Of a DNA stretch of 64,000 nucleotides, positions 1 to 11,692 are shown piece after piece. A program made the translations under genes and the position numbers. This stretch comes from Eretmocerus hayati (lineage: Eukaryota; Arthropoda; Insecta; Hymenoptera; Aphelinidae). The stretch spans positions 99,058,976 through 99,122,975 of the forward strand of contig CM056742.1 in the NCBI GenBank assembly GCA_029851415.1, read 5' to 3'. Under the pieces are notes generated by a model that saw nothing but the letters and a program-made list of their open reading frames with translations, was not told the DNA's origin and made no database searches. How positions within the stretch are numbered: the first letter of the stretch is position 1; every line of letters begins with the position of its first letter.

Positions 1-1627
1 AGAATTATTGAATCGTTGCGGTTGCTGCAACTTTTTATATGAGCCAAGAGCAATTTTTTGTTACTAAATTGAGCATTGCAATTCGAATACGAACACTCTA
101 AATATTTTGGGATGATTCCGTGATGATGTCTGAGAAAATGACGTTTGAAACTATTTTATGTTGCAAACTGCTTTTTGCAAGATTTCACTGCACAAAGTAA
201 TTGCAGATTTTGTTTATCGTGCAATTTTCGATGTTGATTATATCGTGAGATATTAGCAAATTTCAGCGCATAATTTGGACAAGAGAACATTGTGCTATTG
301 AAAATTTTCAAACTTGGAAGGTGAGTTGAGGGAATGGGATGGAAAATCCTAGGAAGAAGCTTTCAGTGTCATCAGCCTTGATCGAACGTTCCATTGTAGC
401 GTTCCCTTCTTCTCTGTGGAATAAAATCGAATCATAAAGAACGTAGAAGATGGAAAGTTCCAACACTGGAAAAAGTAGTTGGCATCAGTAAGAATTTGAA
501 GGAATTTCTATATTGGCTTTGGAGGAGATTGGATTTTTGTAGTAGTTCCAAGCACTTTCTGATGGATGAGAATGATTACAGAACTCATGTGTGTACACAA
601 TGAGCCAAGGATAACATATCACTATCTCGTATAAAGTACACTCTTGCTGTAGTATACTCCAATTGAGAGGGTATCTTGTTGAGATATAACTTTTTTGGTA
701 CTACCCAGGTCAATGAGAGTCCATCAATTTGATAAAAAGAGAGCAGGGGAAGAGGGGTGAATATTTCAGTTCATGGGTGACAATTCCAAATGATGATTTC
801 TATCTTTTCCTATATGGACAGAGGGACATTGGAGAGAATGTGGAAATTTTTGCTAGAATGTTAAAAGCATGTCTTACAAAAAATAATGTTTCACATTTTC
901 CCTCCATCACAAAAAAAGCCAAAGCTAATAGAATCTCAGATCATTCAATGTCGTTGATTGAATAAAAAAACAGAAATCATCATCATGGTGAAGCTACTGC
1001 AATAATTACAAGCACCGATTGCCATGGAGGCAACATCGCTCTACGAAGTATGTTCCAGGTAGTAGATAGCACCTCAATGATAACTAGCAGAGGATTATTA
1101 GATAATGAATCATAGGTTCAATAAGCACTTCTGCACTTTATAGCACTCACCATGTGTTATCAAGATCAAAACTTTGGATATTTGAAAATTGACCTCTAAA
1201 TGATAAACATCCATAATCACAAAGATCAAAAGATTACCTTGTATTTGGTTGGATGAGAGATCAGATGTGACAATGCAAAGCCACAACATCAATCGCTCGC
1301 TCTAATCCTCTATTGGGAATAACTCCTTCGCACGAGAGACCAATATTTACATTCACTTAAAATCTGCAATAGCTTCTATGTCTCAGCTACTTCTTGCTGT
1401 TTTCAGGTGGAAACTTATAGGGCTAGATCTGCAATAATGAATCACTAATCAACTCAATATGTCAAATTTTTGTACATACTGCATAGATTTAAAATTCTTT
1501 TCAATTTTTTAACAAAATATTGAGCAGAACAGGTGGAAACTAAATACAGCTTAAGTAGAGCAGAAAATAGGTTATGTTGTTTGAGGAACTTACCACCACA
1601 ATTTGCCACAGTTTCCTCAAGATATGG
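1..1627. other. AT-rich sequence with no recognisable gene
   Basis: I find no conserved domain, RNA gene or clear repeat here. The longest open frame, about 78 codons at 729-965 on the plus strand, has low-complexity composition and no family I recognise, so I do not call it a gene. An unrecognised intron or distal exon cannot be excluded. Confidence 0.4.
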
Positions 1628-2130
1628 TTAACCTCGATCAAAGTCACACCCCGGTGACCTTGGTGCTTCGACAGCTTCTCCACAGTCTCCTCCTTCTCTA
1701 TATGCCTTCCCTAGGATGGCCACTCTTGCATCCGAGGTTTGAGATCTGTGTAAGCGAAAACGCGCGATCATAACCTCGGACGTGTCGCCGGGGCACTGTA
1801 TCATCGATACTCGAGCTGTCCGGCTCGAGATGAGATGTTGCACAAAAGCTCTCCGGACGTAGAAACTCCAGTCCCTCGCAGCTCCTGGTTCAACGTCGGC
1901 CACCCTTAGCCAACCTGGAGCCTGGAGTTACTCGCCTCTCTGCTGGCCCGGAAGCTAGTCGGCGTACCACGCAGCGGACACTAACAGAGATTAGAGGACA
2001 CTAACAGACGGACACTAACAGAGATTAGAGGACACTAACAGACGGACACTAACAGACCCTCTAATCTCTGACACTAATATGCACGAGAGCAAGCCGCGAT
2101 CCCGAGCCGCGGTCGCGAATTTCTAACCTA
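1628..2130. other. GC-richer island, possible transposon relic
   Basis: This block is visibly richer in G+C than its flanks. It carries a 91-codon minus-strand open frame (1628-1903) with an Arg-rich translation such as WSFYVRRAFVQHL. I cannot assign it to a family. Its isolation in AT-rich DNA and the short tandem repeat beside it suggest a fragment of an inserted element, but that is inference. No start, splice or promoter signal supports a host gene. Confidence 0.2.
1976..2070. repeat. 34-bp tandem repeat
   Basis: Two full 34-bp units (1976-2009 and 2010-2043) plus a partial third are built from the word GGACACTAACAGA alternating with GATTAGA. The array ends with CCTCTAATCTCTG, the reverse complement of a piece of the unit, so the end can fold back on the array. 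Confidence 0.8.
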
Positions 2131-2505
2131 CCGGTCTCGAACGGTATCAATAAATTCGCCGTCTTTTATTCGTTACTTTCGCTGAAGATTAGCGGTTTTA
2201 CAGCTTTGTATATTAGCAATTTCACCACGTCGGAAGTAGGTTACCTGGGCACCTACGTTCAGGGCAAACATTTCGCTAATCATTGGTAAAATTATGAATT
2301 ATTAGTATTTTATTCAAAAAGCAGTTGGGGAAAAGTTCAGATGACTAGCGAAATCGCAGAAATTTTTGTTACAGTGTAGCAAGAAATTTTTGGGCCCATG
2401 GCGAGAATTTTTGAAAATCATGTAAAATCCTTTTTTTCAGAATTCCAGCAACTCTTTATCACTAAAATGCGAATGAGTCGAGTTTGCTTGCAGATAGAGA
2501 CACGC
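2131..2505. other. Intergenic sequence, nothing recognised
   Basis: I see no gene, array or inverted repeat. One AATAAA-containing stretch near 2145 is not enough to call a transcript end. Confidence 0.35.
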
Positions 2506-3425
2506 GGTTCACGGCATTCGAAAGGTCTTCAGAAAATCTATCGAAAAGTATTCCTAGAACTTGATTTTGAGGTTACGTCACTATTGTCGAGTGAAAAGTC
2601 GAAAAACACAAAAAAAATTGATTTCTCGAAAAGATATTCTTGTTCTATTTCTGAAAATTTGATATTTGATGTAAAATTATGTGCTCTTTCAGAAAAAAAT
2701 AGTCCCGACCATTTTTTTTGAGTCCTGAAGCCTATTTTTGCTACTTTTTACAAATCAGTTTTTCAAGCGATGGAAAATCGTGTGTTTTTTGCTCATGCGC
2801 AGGAATTTGGGTTCTTGAAACCAATTCCTTTAGAAAGCCAAGAAAATTTCCTTCAAAATGACCACTTGACAAAGTCATTTCCATCAATTTGGCTCGGAGC
2901 TACAACGTATGAAAGATGAAGCTTCAGCCCGAGAGCATCGATAGGCAAAGGCCATCGTCCGCGGATCTCAGTCACTGCTATCTCCGACCACCTCTTGGTC
3001 GTTGGCGACATTCAGTGGTCTTCTGCACGTTGTAGCTTCGGTCTCAATCGATAGAATTGACTTTGTCAGGTGGTCATTTTGAAGGAAATTTTCTTGGCTT
3101 TCTGATGCAATGGGTTTCAAGAACCCAAATTCCTGCGCATGCGTAGGGGATAAACGATTTTCCAACGCCTGAAAAACTGATTTGCGAAAAATAGCAAAAA
3201 TAAGCTTTAGGACTCAGAAAAAATGTTTAGGACCATTTTTTTCTGAAAGAGCACAAAATTTTACATCAAATGTCAAAGTTTCAGAAATAAAAAAAAATGG
3301 CTTTTCGACAAATCAATGTTTTTGTATTTTCGACTTTTCACTCGACAATAGTGTACGTAATCTCGAAATCAAGTTCGAGGAACGCATTTCAATAGATTTT
3401 TTGGAGACCTTTCGAATGCCGTGAA
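2506..3425. repeat. Imperfect inverted repeat, foldback-like
   Basis: The left arm (about 2506-2912) is the diverged reverse complement of the right arm (about 3025-3425), with a spacer of about 110 bp. Matching landmarks are ACGGCATTCGAAAGGTC at the left end against GACCTTTCGAATGCCGT at the right, and GTCGAGTGAAAAGTCGAAAA against its complement. No transposase is present. A non-autonomous DNA element is the simplest reading. Confidence 0.75.
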
Positions 3426-3654
3426 AGTCCATAATATTTATCCACCAAATTCCTCCAGTATGTTTTTTGAGGTGTCGACTCATACCGAAGATATTTCTGG
3501 TAGGGCTTTGTTTTCCTTTTCTGATTTCTCTAAAGGGAAAGCTTCGTTCTTGGTCCAGCAAATTTCTGATCTATCTTTCCATCCAGTTCAATATTTTCTT
3601 CAACAAAATTTCTCTTATCAGAATAATGCCTCGACCGATTTGTTCCTCTCGCCA

Positions 3655-3667
3655 AAATCTATCGATT
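3655..3667. repeat. Target-site duplication, LINE 3' side
   Basis: AAATCTATCGATT abuts the poly(A) tail of the LINE. The same 13 bases occur at 8958-8970. The last two T's merge with the tail, so the inner edge is uncertain by a base or two. Confidence 0.85.
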
Positions 3668-3762
3668 TTTTTTTTTTTTTTTTTTTTTATTAAAGCTCTC
3701 TCAGCCCTTGAACAGGGCTATTCAGCTTAACATAAATAAATTCACAATTCTTGGTACAAGCA

Positions 3763-6700
3763 TTAAATTTTCAAATTACAATTTTTCAAGAACTTCATAA
3801 ATATCTTACATATCTGAATGGTAGGATTTTCGAGCAAAGTATACACTGTCATTGGAAGATACATTTGGAGTCGGGACAGATCTTCAACAAACATACTTCT
3901 TTGTGGGTCATACTTCGGGCATTGCTACAATACATGATTGATATCTTCATATTCAGAACCACAAGTGCACATGGGATCATTGATAAATTTTTTCCTCTCC
4001 AAGGAGGCTGCTAAGTGATAATGATTTGCTCGACATCTATTGATGGTGACTATTGTTTCTCTGTCTAGACGGAGGTAAGAAAACCATGGTTTGCTATGGT
4101 TCTTGTGGAAGAATTGAAAATACTCATCTCCCTTCTCAGAACGAGAGTCCTGGTTTTTCTCATTCGTTTCATTCTCGGCAGACATTTTGAATTAAACTCT
4201 GAGATCAGTGAATGGTAGGCGAATTTTTTTATCATATTGACGATTTGTCGCAGCTTTAGCAAGATAATCTGCCATTTCATTTCCGCTAATCCCTCTGTGT
4301 GATGGAATCCAATAGATCTCTATCGATCTGTCTTTGTGAATTTTGCCAAATTCATGAAATTTTTTTTTTATCTGATAAATTTGATCAATGGTTTTAATAT
4401 CTGCAGTGACTGAATTTAATTGTTGAAGAACACTGAGGGAATCAGTGAAAACGAGAACATTCTTGCCGCAGCTTCGAACGGCTAATTCTATTGCATCGTT
4501 CAAGGCTGTTGCTTCAGCTGTGAATATTGAAGAGAAATTATGAATGCTCCTAGTAATCGAGAAATTTAATTCGTCAGATACACAAGCAGTCCCTACAGAG
4601 AGAGCTCCATCGATTTTACTACCATCAGTAAAGATGGAGATGGCATCTTTACTTTCGATGAGGCTTCGTAAACATGCGTTCGGGTACTCCATTTCTTTCA
4701 AATCTTTCCCAAATTCCGAATCAAATCCAATCTGAGTAAGGAGGATGTCATAGTCATATCTATACATATTGTAATCTTGTTGAGATTCGATGCTCTCTTT
4801 CAATAATTCAATCTCTCTAATGCATTCAACGAGGAGGTGCTCTTTTTTCCTAAACTTTTTACGATTTCTTGTGAAGTGTGTGACAGCTTGGTGAATTGGA
4901 AGTTGTTTGTTAGACATGATTTTAGCCAAATAAGAGAGACACAAAAATTTGCTCCTGTGTTGCAAATACTCTAGTTTAGACTCTCCAATGAGAACATTCG
5001 TGGGGGTGCTGATCCTGTACCCGAGAGCATATCTTATTCCAGCATACTGAATTCTTTCGAGAGCTTCTATTTGAGTCTTTTTCCGAGGAAAATAGATGAA
5101 ACTACCATAGTCAATTTGTGATCGAATGTAACTTTTGTACAAAATCAAAAGTGTTTCTGGGTCAGCGCCCCACCACGTTCCTCGTAGGAATTTTATGATG
5201 TTCATTGATCTGAGAGTTTTTTTCTTGATATGAGTGATGTGGTCGGCGGAGGATAATTTATGATCTACTATGATTCCAAGATATCGAGCTGTCTCACACG
5301 ATTTTACTTCAACTTCATTTACTTTGATTGTTGTCTGTCCTGGCAGAATACCTTGGTTGTTAAAATGTATTAGGGCGGTTTTTGGAAGAGAGAGATCAAG
5401 GCCAAGCCCTTCAAGATTTACTTCAATTGTGGTGATCGCTCTTTCCATAATAGATTGACAAGATTCAAGAGATTTCCTTTTAATCACAAGAGCCAGATCA
5501 TCAGCAAAAATAGATTGCAAGATACTCCTTGGTATATTTTCCATCTTTTTATTGATAAAGATTAGAAACAATAGGGGGCTCAACAGCCCACCTTGTGGAA
5601 CTCCTTTGTATACTTTTCGGAATAAATCCCCAATAGAATCCGTGAAAATATGCCTTTTATACGTCAGAAATTTTATAAAATTGATTAAATTCATAGGACA
5701 ACCGAGCTCTGCCAGGATTCCCAACAATTTCACAATATTCACATTATCAAAAGCACTAGTGATGTCTAAGAAAACTGCTAGTATATGTTGGTCCAGTTCT
5801 AGGCCTTTCTCGACTGATAGTAACAAGTTCGTCAAGTTATCAATACACGATTGACCCTTGCGAAACCCCGACTGGGCGTGATTGAGCAAATTGTTGGTCT
5901 CTACGTGCCATTGCAATCGATTTTTAACAAGCATTTCGAATAATTTACAAATACAGGAAGACAGCGCCACAGGCCTAACATTTATACCATCTGATTTTTT
6001 GATAAAGTGTAAGTATTGATCCTTCCAGCTGTCGGGGTATACACCCGTAGTGTACATTTCGTTAAAAATGTCAAGTAATAACAGTTTATAGTTCAATGGA
6101 AGGAAATTTAAGATCTCGTAGTCAATGCCATCAAGACCTGGCGCTGATTTCAATTTTCTCGACTCGAGGGCGAAATTAAATTCTGAAAATTGGAAAGGCT
6201 CACTGAGAAACTCATTTTCTTCACATAGCGGGAGCCAAGTTGGATCATTTGGAACCCATGGAGGAGCAACTTTATCGAGTGCAATATCTAATTTCTCTTC
6301 GTGATTCGTGTTGAAGTGATTGGGAGAGCTGACTTTTGTTACTTTATTTTTTAAAACTTTTATTTTGTTCCAAAGATACGTTTCATTAGTGCGAAAATTG
6401 AGCGATTCCGCAAACTTTCGAAAGCTTTCTCGCTTTTTTCTCCGCAGAGTTTTTCTCGTGATTGTACTTTGTCTTTTCATACTAACGTAATCAGCATTTT
6501 TTTTTTGAAAATTCCCATTTTTTTTGAGCAGCTTTTCTCAGTCGCACAACTTTGTCACATTCTTCGTCCCACCAAACTACTGGGTTGCGACGAATGAAGC
6601 CACGTTTAGATTTCTTTTTTGGGTGTTCGAGACTATGGCTTCACTAACGCAATTTGTGAATATCTCATACTTAATATTTGGTGCAGCGTTACAGTACTCA

Positions 6701-7488
6701 GATTCGAAGAATATGTGGTGTTTCTCAGTGAGGCTTTCCAATACTTTTGACCAATCTGTACGCAAAGATTTGATACGAAACGATTTTTTGGCATAAAAAT
6801 TTTTTTCGACCGTAAGTGAGGCTAGAACTGGAAAATGATCTGAACCTACTAATTCATCATGGATTGAGATGTCGACATTGCTAGAAATATTCATCGTACA
6901 AAACACCAAATCAATATTTGATCTATTTCCGTTACTTGGATTCAATCGCGTCGAAGTCGAAGAGTTCAATAACAAAAGTTCACTGGAGTTGATTGAATCA
7001 TAGAGTCTTTTACCATTTTGTTCTTCCGTACTGCAGTTCCATGATAGATGATGCGCGTTGAAGTCGCCGAAGAGAAGACAGTGTCTCCCACGTTTCACGT
7101 TGCTGTTGATTGCATTCCATTCGGATTGACTAAGTTCATTACGCGGTGGTCGATAGCATGCAATTATGTCTATTTCTGGTTTGATGTTTTTCAGAGTAAT
7201 GCCGCAGATTTCCATTTTTTCGTTCGCGTTCACCAGGTTACATATTTCAATCGCATCTATTTTTTCTCTGACAGCAATAAATACTCCGCCACCGGTAGAA
7301 TGATGCCTATCTTTCCTCAGGATCCTGAAGCCAGATATTTTAAAATCCTTGTCATCTGCTGTTAGCCATGTTTCAACGCATATGAAAATATCTATCTCTT
7401 TGAGCAGTCTTGGGAGTTCTTCTTCGCGTTTTGAAATGCTTCTAGCATTCCAAAACAGTATTCTAAGCTCTTTAAGTTGTTGATCCAT
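3763..7488 (-). pseudogene. LINE ORF2: endonuclease, reverse transcriptase and RNase H, broken
   Basis: The start at 7488 overlaps the end of ORF1 by 17 nt. The first part (7488-6577) is an apurinic-like endonuclease: N14, E39, GDFN with D142 and N144, and SDH at 216-218. The next open part (6480-4192) has the RT motifs FLDITSAFD and FADD (D327/D328 of that segment), then an RNase H with candidate catalytic residues D619, E656, D680 and D737. The tail (4185-3925) carries a Cys/His region (CTCG then H). Lesions: a 1-nt frameshift at an A6 run (plus strand T6, 6615-6620), a second at an A10 run (6497-6506), an in-frame TAA at 4192-4194, and TAG at 3925-3927 where the family usually has Trp. Homology continues to a natural stop at about 3763. 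In the cell it would nick target DNA and copy its own RNA; this copy cannot make a full protein. Confidence 0.92.
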
Positions 7489-8773
7489 TTTCAGAATTCA
7501 ACAGATACTGATCTGTGCTTAGATCGTTTTCTGCTTCATTATCTGTTTCAGCAACCTCTATTTTAGTTTTCTCATTACTAGTGCCCTTGATTTTATTCTT
7601 GATTCTGGTCAATTTGCTCTTCATTTTGGATTCGGTGATGAGTGGATACACTTGATCAATAATCTGAGCGAGATCTGGAAGTTGTTTAGTCAGTTCGGAG
7701 GCATTTATGGCTTTGATATCTGTTTTCATGAGGTCCGTAAACTGAGAAAATGTGATCGTTAACTTATTTTGTGGATCTTCAAAAAATGTTGTTGCTGGAG
7801 AAAGTGCGTTATCGATGAAATTGAACTTTTCATCACCATTCGCTGCTGTGATTTCCCTCCGTTTTTGTGTCACAGGCGCGTGAGCGGAAATGTTCGTCGG
7901 AGACGGGAATAAATCGTCTGGAACAATGTTTGTATTTATCGGCGAGACAGCTGATGCCTCAGCTGATGCTTCACTGCTCGTCACTGACAATGCTCGCTTA
8001 GAAGTCGTGATTGGTTTCGTAGTTTGCGGAGCAATCGAAATATTTTCAGTATTGCTCGTTCCAGGTGTTATTATCTCATTCTCTTGTTGTTGCGATGGCT
8101 CGTAGGTTTGAGAACTTGTATTGGAGCAAGCTCTCGAGATATGCCCCGTCTGTTTACAAATGTAACAAGTAGCGAGGTCTGTTGATAGGTACGTCCAGTA
8201 AGTTGTGTCTTCATGTTGTATTTGCAGAGTTTCTGGCAATAGATGTTCGTCCTCTTCTTTTATGTAAAACTGGCGTCTGAATGACATGATGTGAGATCGG
8301 CCCGGTTTACTCGTACTTGCACGAATCTCACTAATGCTAGAGAGAATCGTTATGCCTTTCGATTTGATAGCTGATATTATCACACTATTAGGGATTACCG
8401 TATGCACGTTGGAGATGACGCCTCTCTTGTTGTTGCTGATAAGTGGTCTTATTTTCAGTGTATATTCTTTTACTTCGATTTTCTTGATTTTCAGTTCCTC
8501 CACTAACTTCTTGTCACTTAGATACAAGCACACTCTATTACCTGATATTTTAGATATCGATTCAACACTCTGAAGATCAATCAGTTGTTCAAGTCCATCG
8601 AGGTAGTCATCCAACATTAGTCCCTCCATTGAGTCGATAATAATCGCTTGCTCTTTCTTGATTGCGGTATTCTGGGCTGCAATATTCGAGTGTGTTTGGA
8701 CATTTTCAGTGGGTTGTACTTTTTCCAGTTGATTGGTTGTAGAAACGGCACCATTTTCTGAGGCCATTTCCAT
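7472..8773 (-). CDS. LINE ORF1, gag-like nucleic-acid-binding protein
   Basis: This is an uninterrupted 433-residue frame. One zinc knuckle of the CX2CX4HX4C type is present (C203, C206, H211, C216). Residues ~60-150 have the alternating hydrophobic pattern common in the RNA-binding part of LINE ORF1 proteins; a fold is not proven. The N-terminal 40 and the residues after ~220 are Ser/Thr/Asn-rich and probably disordered, and the C-terminus is charged. In related elements this protein coats the element RNA. The frame runs into ORF2 with a 17-nt overlap, as in many LINEs. It is open although ORF2 is broken, which may reflect recent decay. Confidence 0.85.
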   Translation of the reverse strand: MEMASENGAVSTTNQLEKVQPTENVQTHSNIAAQNTAIKKEQAIIIDSMEGLMLDDYLDGLEQLIDLQSVESISKISGNRVCLYLSDKKLVEELKIKKIEVKEYTLKIRPLISNNKRGVISNVHTVIPNSVIISAIKSKGITILSSISEIRASTSKPGRSHIMSFRRQFYIKEEDEHLLPETLQIQHEDTTYWTYLSTDLATCYICKQTGHISRACSNTSSQTYEPSQQQENEIITPGTSNTENISIAPQTTKPITTSKRALSVTSSEASAEASAVSPINTNIVPDDLFPSPTNISAHAPVTQKRREITAANGDEKFNFIDNALSPATTFFEDPQNKLTITFSQFTDLMKTDIKAINASELTKQLPDLAQIIDQVYPLITESKMKSKLTRIKNKIKGTSNEKTKIEVAETDNEAENDLSTDQYLLNSENGSTT

Positions 8774-8957
8774 GAGGGCTGCAACTGCAACTGCAGCCGT
8801 GAGGCCCAGTTGCTTGTGTCATGTAACTTGCACTAATTTACACTATCACGTCACTATTCCCGTTATAATTTACATTTAGCCACATATTAAACTCAAGCCG
8901 AAATCAGGAGCGATATGTAAACACGTCTGCTCGGTATCACGGTCTCGACCAAACTCC

Positions 8958-8970
8958 AAATCTATCGATT
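8958..8970. repeat. Target-site duplication, LINE 5' side
   Basis: This is an exact copy of the 13-bp sequence at 3655-3667 and fixes the 5' end of the element near 8957. Confidence 0.85.
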
Positions 8971-9289
8971 GGAGGTCACATTTTCCCTCTCAAAGGTCTC
9001 CAAGGCACTTGAAGGACCCAACTTTCCATTTTTTTTGTCCGCGTGTGTGTATGTGTGTTGTTTTTTCCTCGACACGCTTGCTCTTGTACGGTTGACCCAA
9101 TCGGAATTTCGCTTTCTAAGAGTGGTATAGAATCATTCGGGGATGGGGCCAGTGATTCGTCAGCTCTTCTGTCCCAGTCGAATTTAATTTAGAAGCGTTT
9201 CGAGGTGGAATCGCTAAAATTGTGTACCTCCATAGTGAGATATTTTTCTCCTCCGTTGTTTTACTGCAATTCCGATTACCTAAACTACG
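8971..9289. other. Intergenic sequence, nothing recognised
   Basis: This is flanking sequence of the LINE. I see no gene or array. Confidence 0.35.
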
Positions 9290-10010
9290 GTTTTATCGGC
9301 TGAATCTATCGATTGGTTAATACTAAAATTTGATTTAGTCTTGATACACTTGAATTTTCAGGAAATAATCAAAATTTTCACCAGAAACTCCATTTTAAGA
9401 GTATTTAAATCAATTGTATCGAAATTCCGTTTCAACCAAGCTCCAGCTATTACTGAAATAACTCTAGTTTAGATAGCTCGAATCGCCTTCATAGTCTCCC
9501 TCGAAAAATTAACTCAAAATGAGCACAAACATTTTTTTCAATATTCATATTCTCATCATATCTCTTTCTCAGACTGATTTTTCAAAATTCCAACAAGCTA
9601 AGTTGATACTTTTCCCACATTTTCAATCTCTTGGTTGATACCGGTATGTCCTAAATTCCTCTAAATAAGATTGAAATTCAATTTATCCACCATAAATCAA
9701 GAATTTTACAAAAGACTACATTTTGATCTATTTCACGCCAACTGTATTAAAATTTCCCCTCAACCAAACGACATATCTTGCCCAAAAACTCCTATTTTAG
9801 ATCATCTGAATCTCCCAAGAGCGAATCTCTTCAAAATAACTCAACAAAATCTTATCTAAATTTCATTCTATGCTCATACCTCCTTCTACAACTAATCTAT
9901 CCAGCTGTTAATGGATTTCAGCATTTTCAATCGATTGGTTGATACCGAAATTTTCTAAATTTTTTTGAATATATGATTTAAGTTCAATTTGTCCTCAAGA
10001 AATCAACTGA
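9290..10010. repeat. Diverged ~315-bp tandem repeat
   Basis: A phrase close to TCGATTGGTTGATACC recurs near 9305, 9626 and 9938, at spacings of about 320 and 312 bp. It is followed each time by AT-rich sequence with similar words (CTCCATTTTAGA/CTCCTATTTTAGA, AACTCAACAAAA-like). The copies are strongly diverged, consistent with an old satellite remnant. Confidence 0.5.
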
Positions 10011-10189
10011 AAAATCTGAGAAAAAATTTTTCAGATTTTTCCTCGACCCTTCTGGTGACGATTTTGTTTAGCTGACTCCAGAATTCCCCATATATGTAAA
10101 GAGTATGAGAAAGATACCAATAAATATGATAATGATTTGAAATATAACAGTGATCGATATTGATATTATATAGTGGACCCTTGCATATC

Positions 10190-10794
<605 letters not shown>

Positions 10795-11135
10795 ACTAAC
10801 AAAGGGAGGATCAGGTGTTTGGATCATCAATCTTGTCCAACATTTTTTCGCAGTTTTGTATCCCCTAGAATATGAAGAATCCAGAGTATCTTCGTCGAAT
10901 AGGCCCCCTGTTCAAAGCTACAGCCTATGACATTAGCATTACTCATCTAGGCTGATGTTAAAAAGTGATGTATATAGATATACTAGCAATACTGACGCTT
11001 TTGCTTTGTAGCCTCGAACAGGAGGCTCATTTGACGGAGTGACTCTGAATTCTTCACATTCTAGGTGACACAAAACTGTGAAAAAAATTTGGAAAGGATT
11101 GGTGACCCAAACACCTGGTTCTCCTCTTGTAAGTT
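10795..11135. repeat. MITE-like palindromic element with shared central core
   Basis: The arms (about 10799-10925 and 10997-11133) are diverged reverse complements; for example CAGGTGTTTGG at the left end pairs with CCAAACACCTG at the right. The centre, beginning CAGCCTATGACATTAGC, matches the reverse complement of the centre of the element at 39581-39911. Related single arms occur at 15300-15450 and 24087-24270. There is no coding capacity. Confidence 0.75.
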
Positions 11136-11692
11136 TTCAGATTCAAGTACAAAGATGATGAACTATAGTCCACCATCGATATCAAAGCATATGAGCCACA
11201 TGAACCTACATCATCCAAAGTGTTGAGAACCCATTCTCCCTCTAGACAAGGGATTCATACTGGCCATCCATACATGATCCGAAAGTTTGTTAATGTGATG
11301 CGGTCACCTTGCAAGCTGAAAATCATTCCCATGTTTTACCGATTCTCTTGCGACTAGGGCTTAACGATGAGTGCACGAATATTTGTTCTCATCTAACTCG
11401 ATTTTGTGCACACGTCGTTTAGCCCAAACCGCAACGGAATCGGTGACAGATGGGAACGAAAATGTGCTTACATTTTAAGTTAGGGAGCTTCCGCGATCAA
11501 CTTCTCCACGTGCTTGCGGTTTGAGTGGAACAACGAAGCGAAAATTTGGCAATAACAATGATTCAACAACTCGTGTGGAACTCCGGATCAACGTAGTTTT
11601 CATGTGAGATGTGTTTCCAAGTTCCATGGTCACGGTGCACGGAGACCAGAATGAGTTCCTTTGAGAACTATCTTTCCATCTCGAATCATTGC
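11136..11692. other. Intergenic sequence, nothing recognised
   Basis: No domain-bearing frame or array is visible. Confidence 0.35.

Larger units (their letters stand above)
3668..8957 (-). mobile_element. Full-length I-like non-LTR retrotransposon, inactivated
   Basis: This LINE lies on the minus strand and has, in 5'-3' order, a ~184-nt 5' leader, ORF1 (gag-like), ORF2 (endonuclease, reverse transcriptase, RNase H, C-terminal Cys/His region), a short 3' UTR and a poly(A) tail seen as 23 T's at 3666-3688. It is about 5.3 kb long. A 13-bp direct repeat, AAATCTATCGATT, lies just outside each end (3655-3667 and 8958-8970), so the copy is not 5'-truncated. RNase H downstream of RT points to the I-like branch of the Jockey superfamily; that placement is inference from domain order. 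Four lesions in ORF2 make it non-autonomous. Confidence 0.93.

Noticed and set aside
1628..1903. 91-codon Arg-rich frame as a host gene
   Set aside because: There is no recognisable homology, and it sits in a GC-rich island next to tandem repeats. Kept only as an unassigned island.
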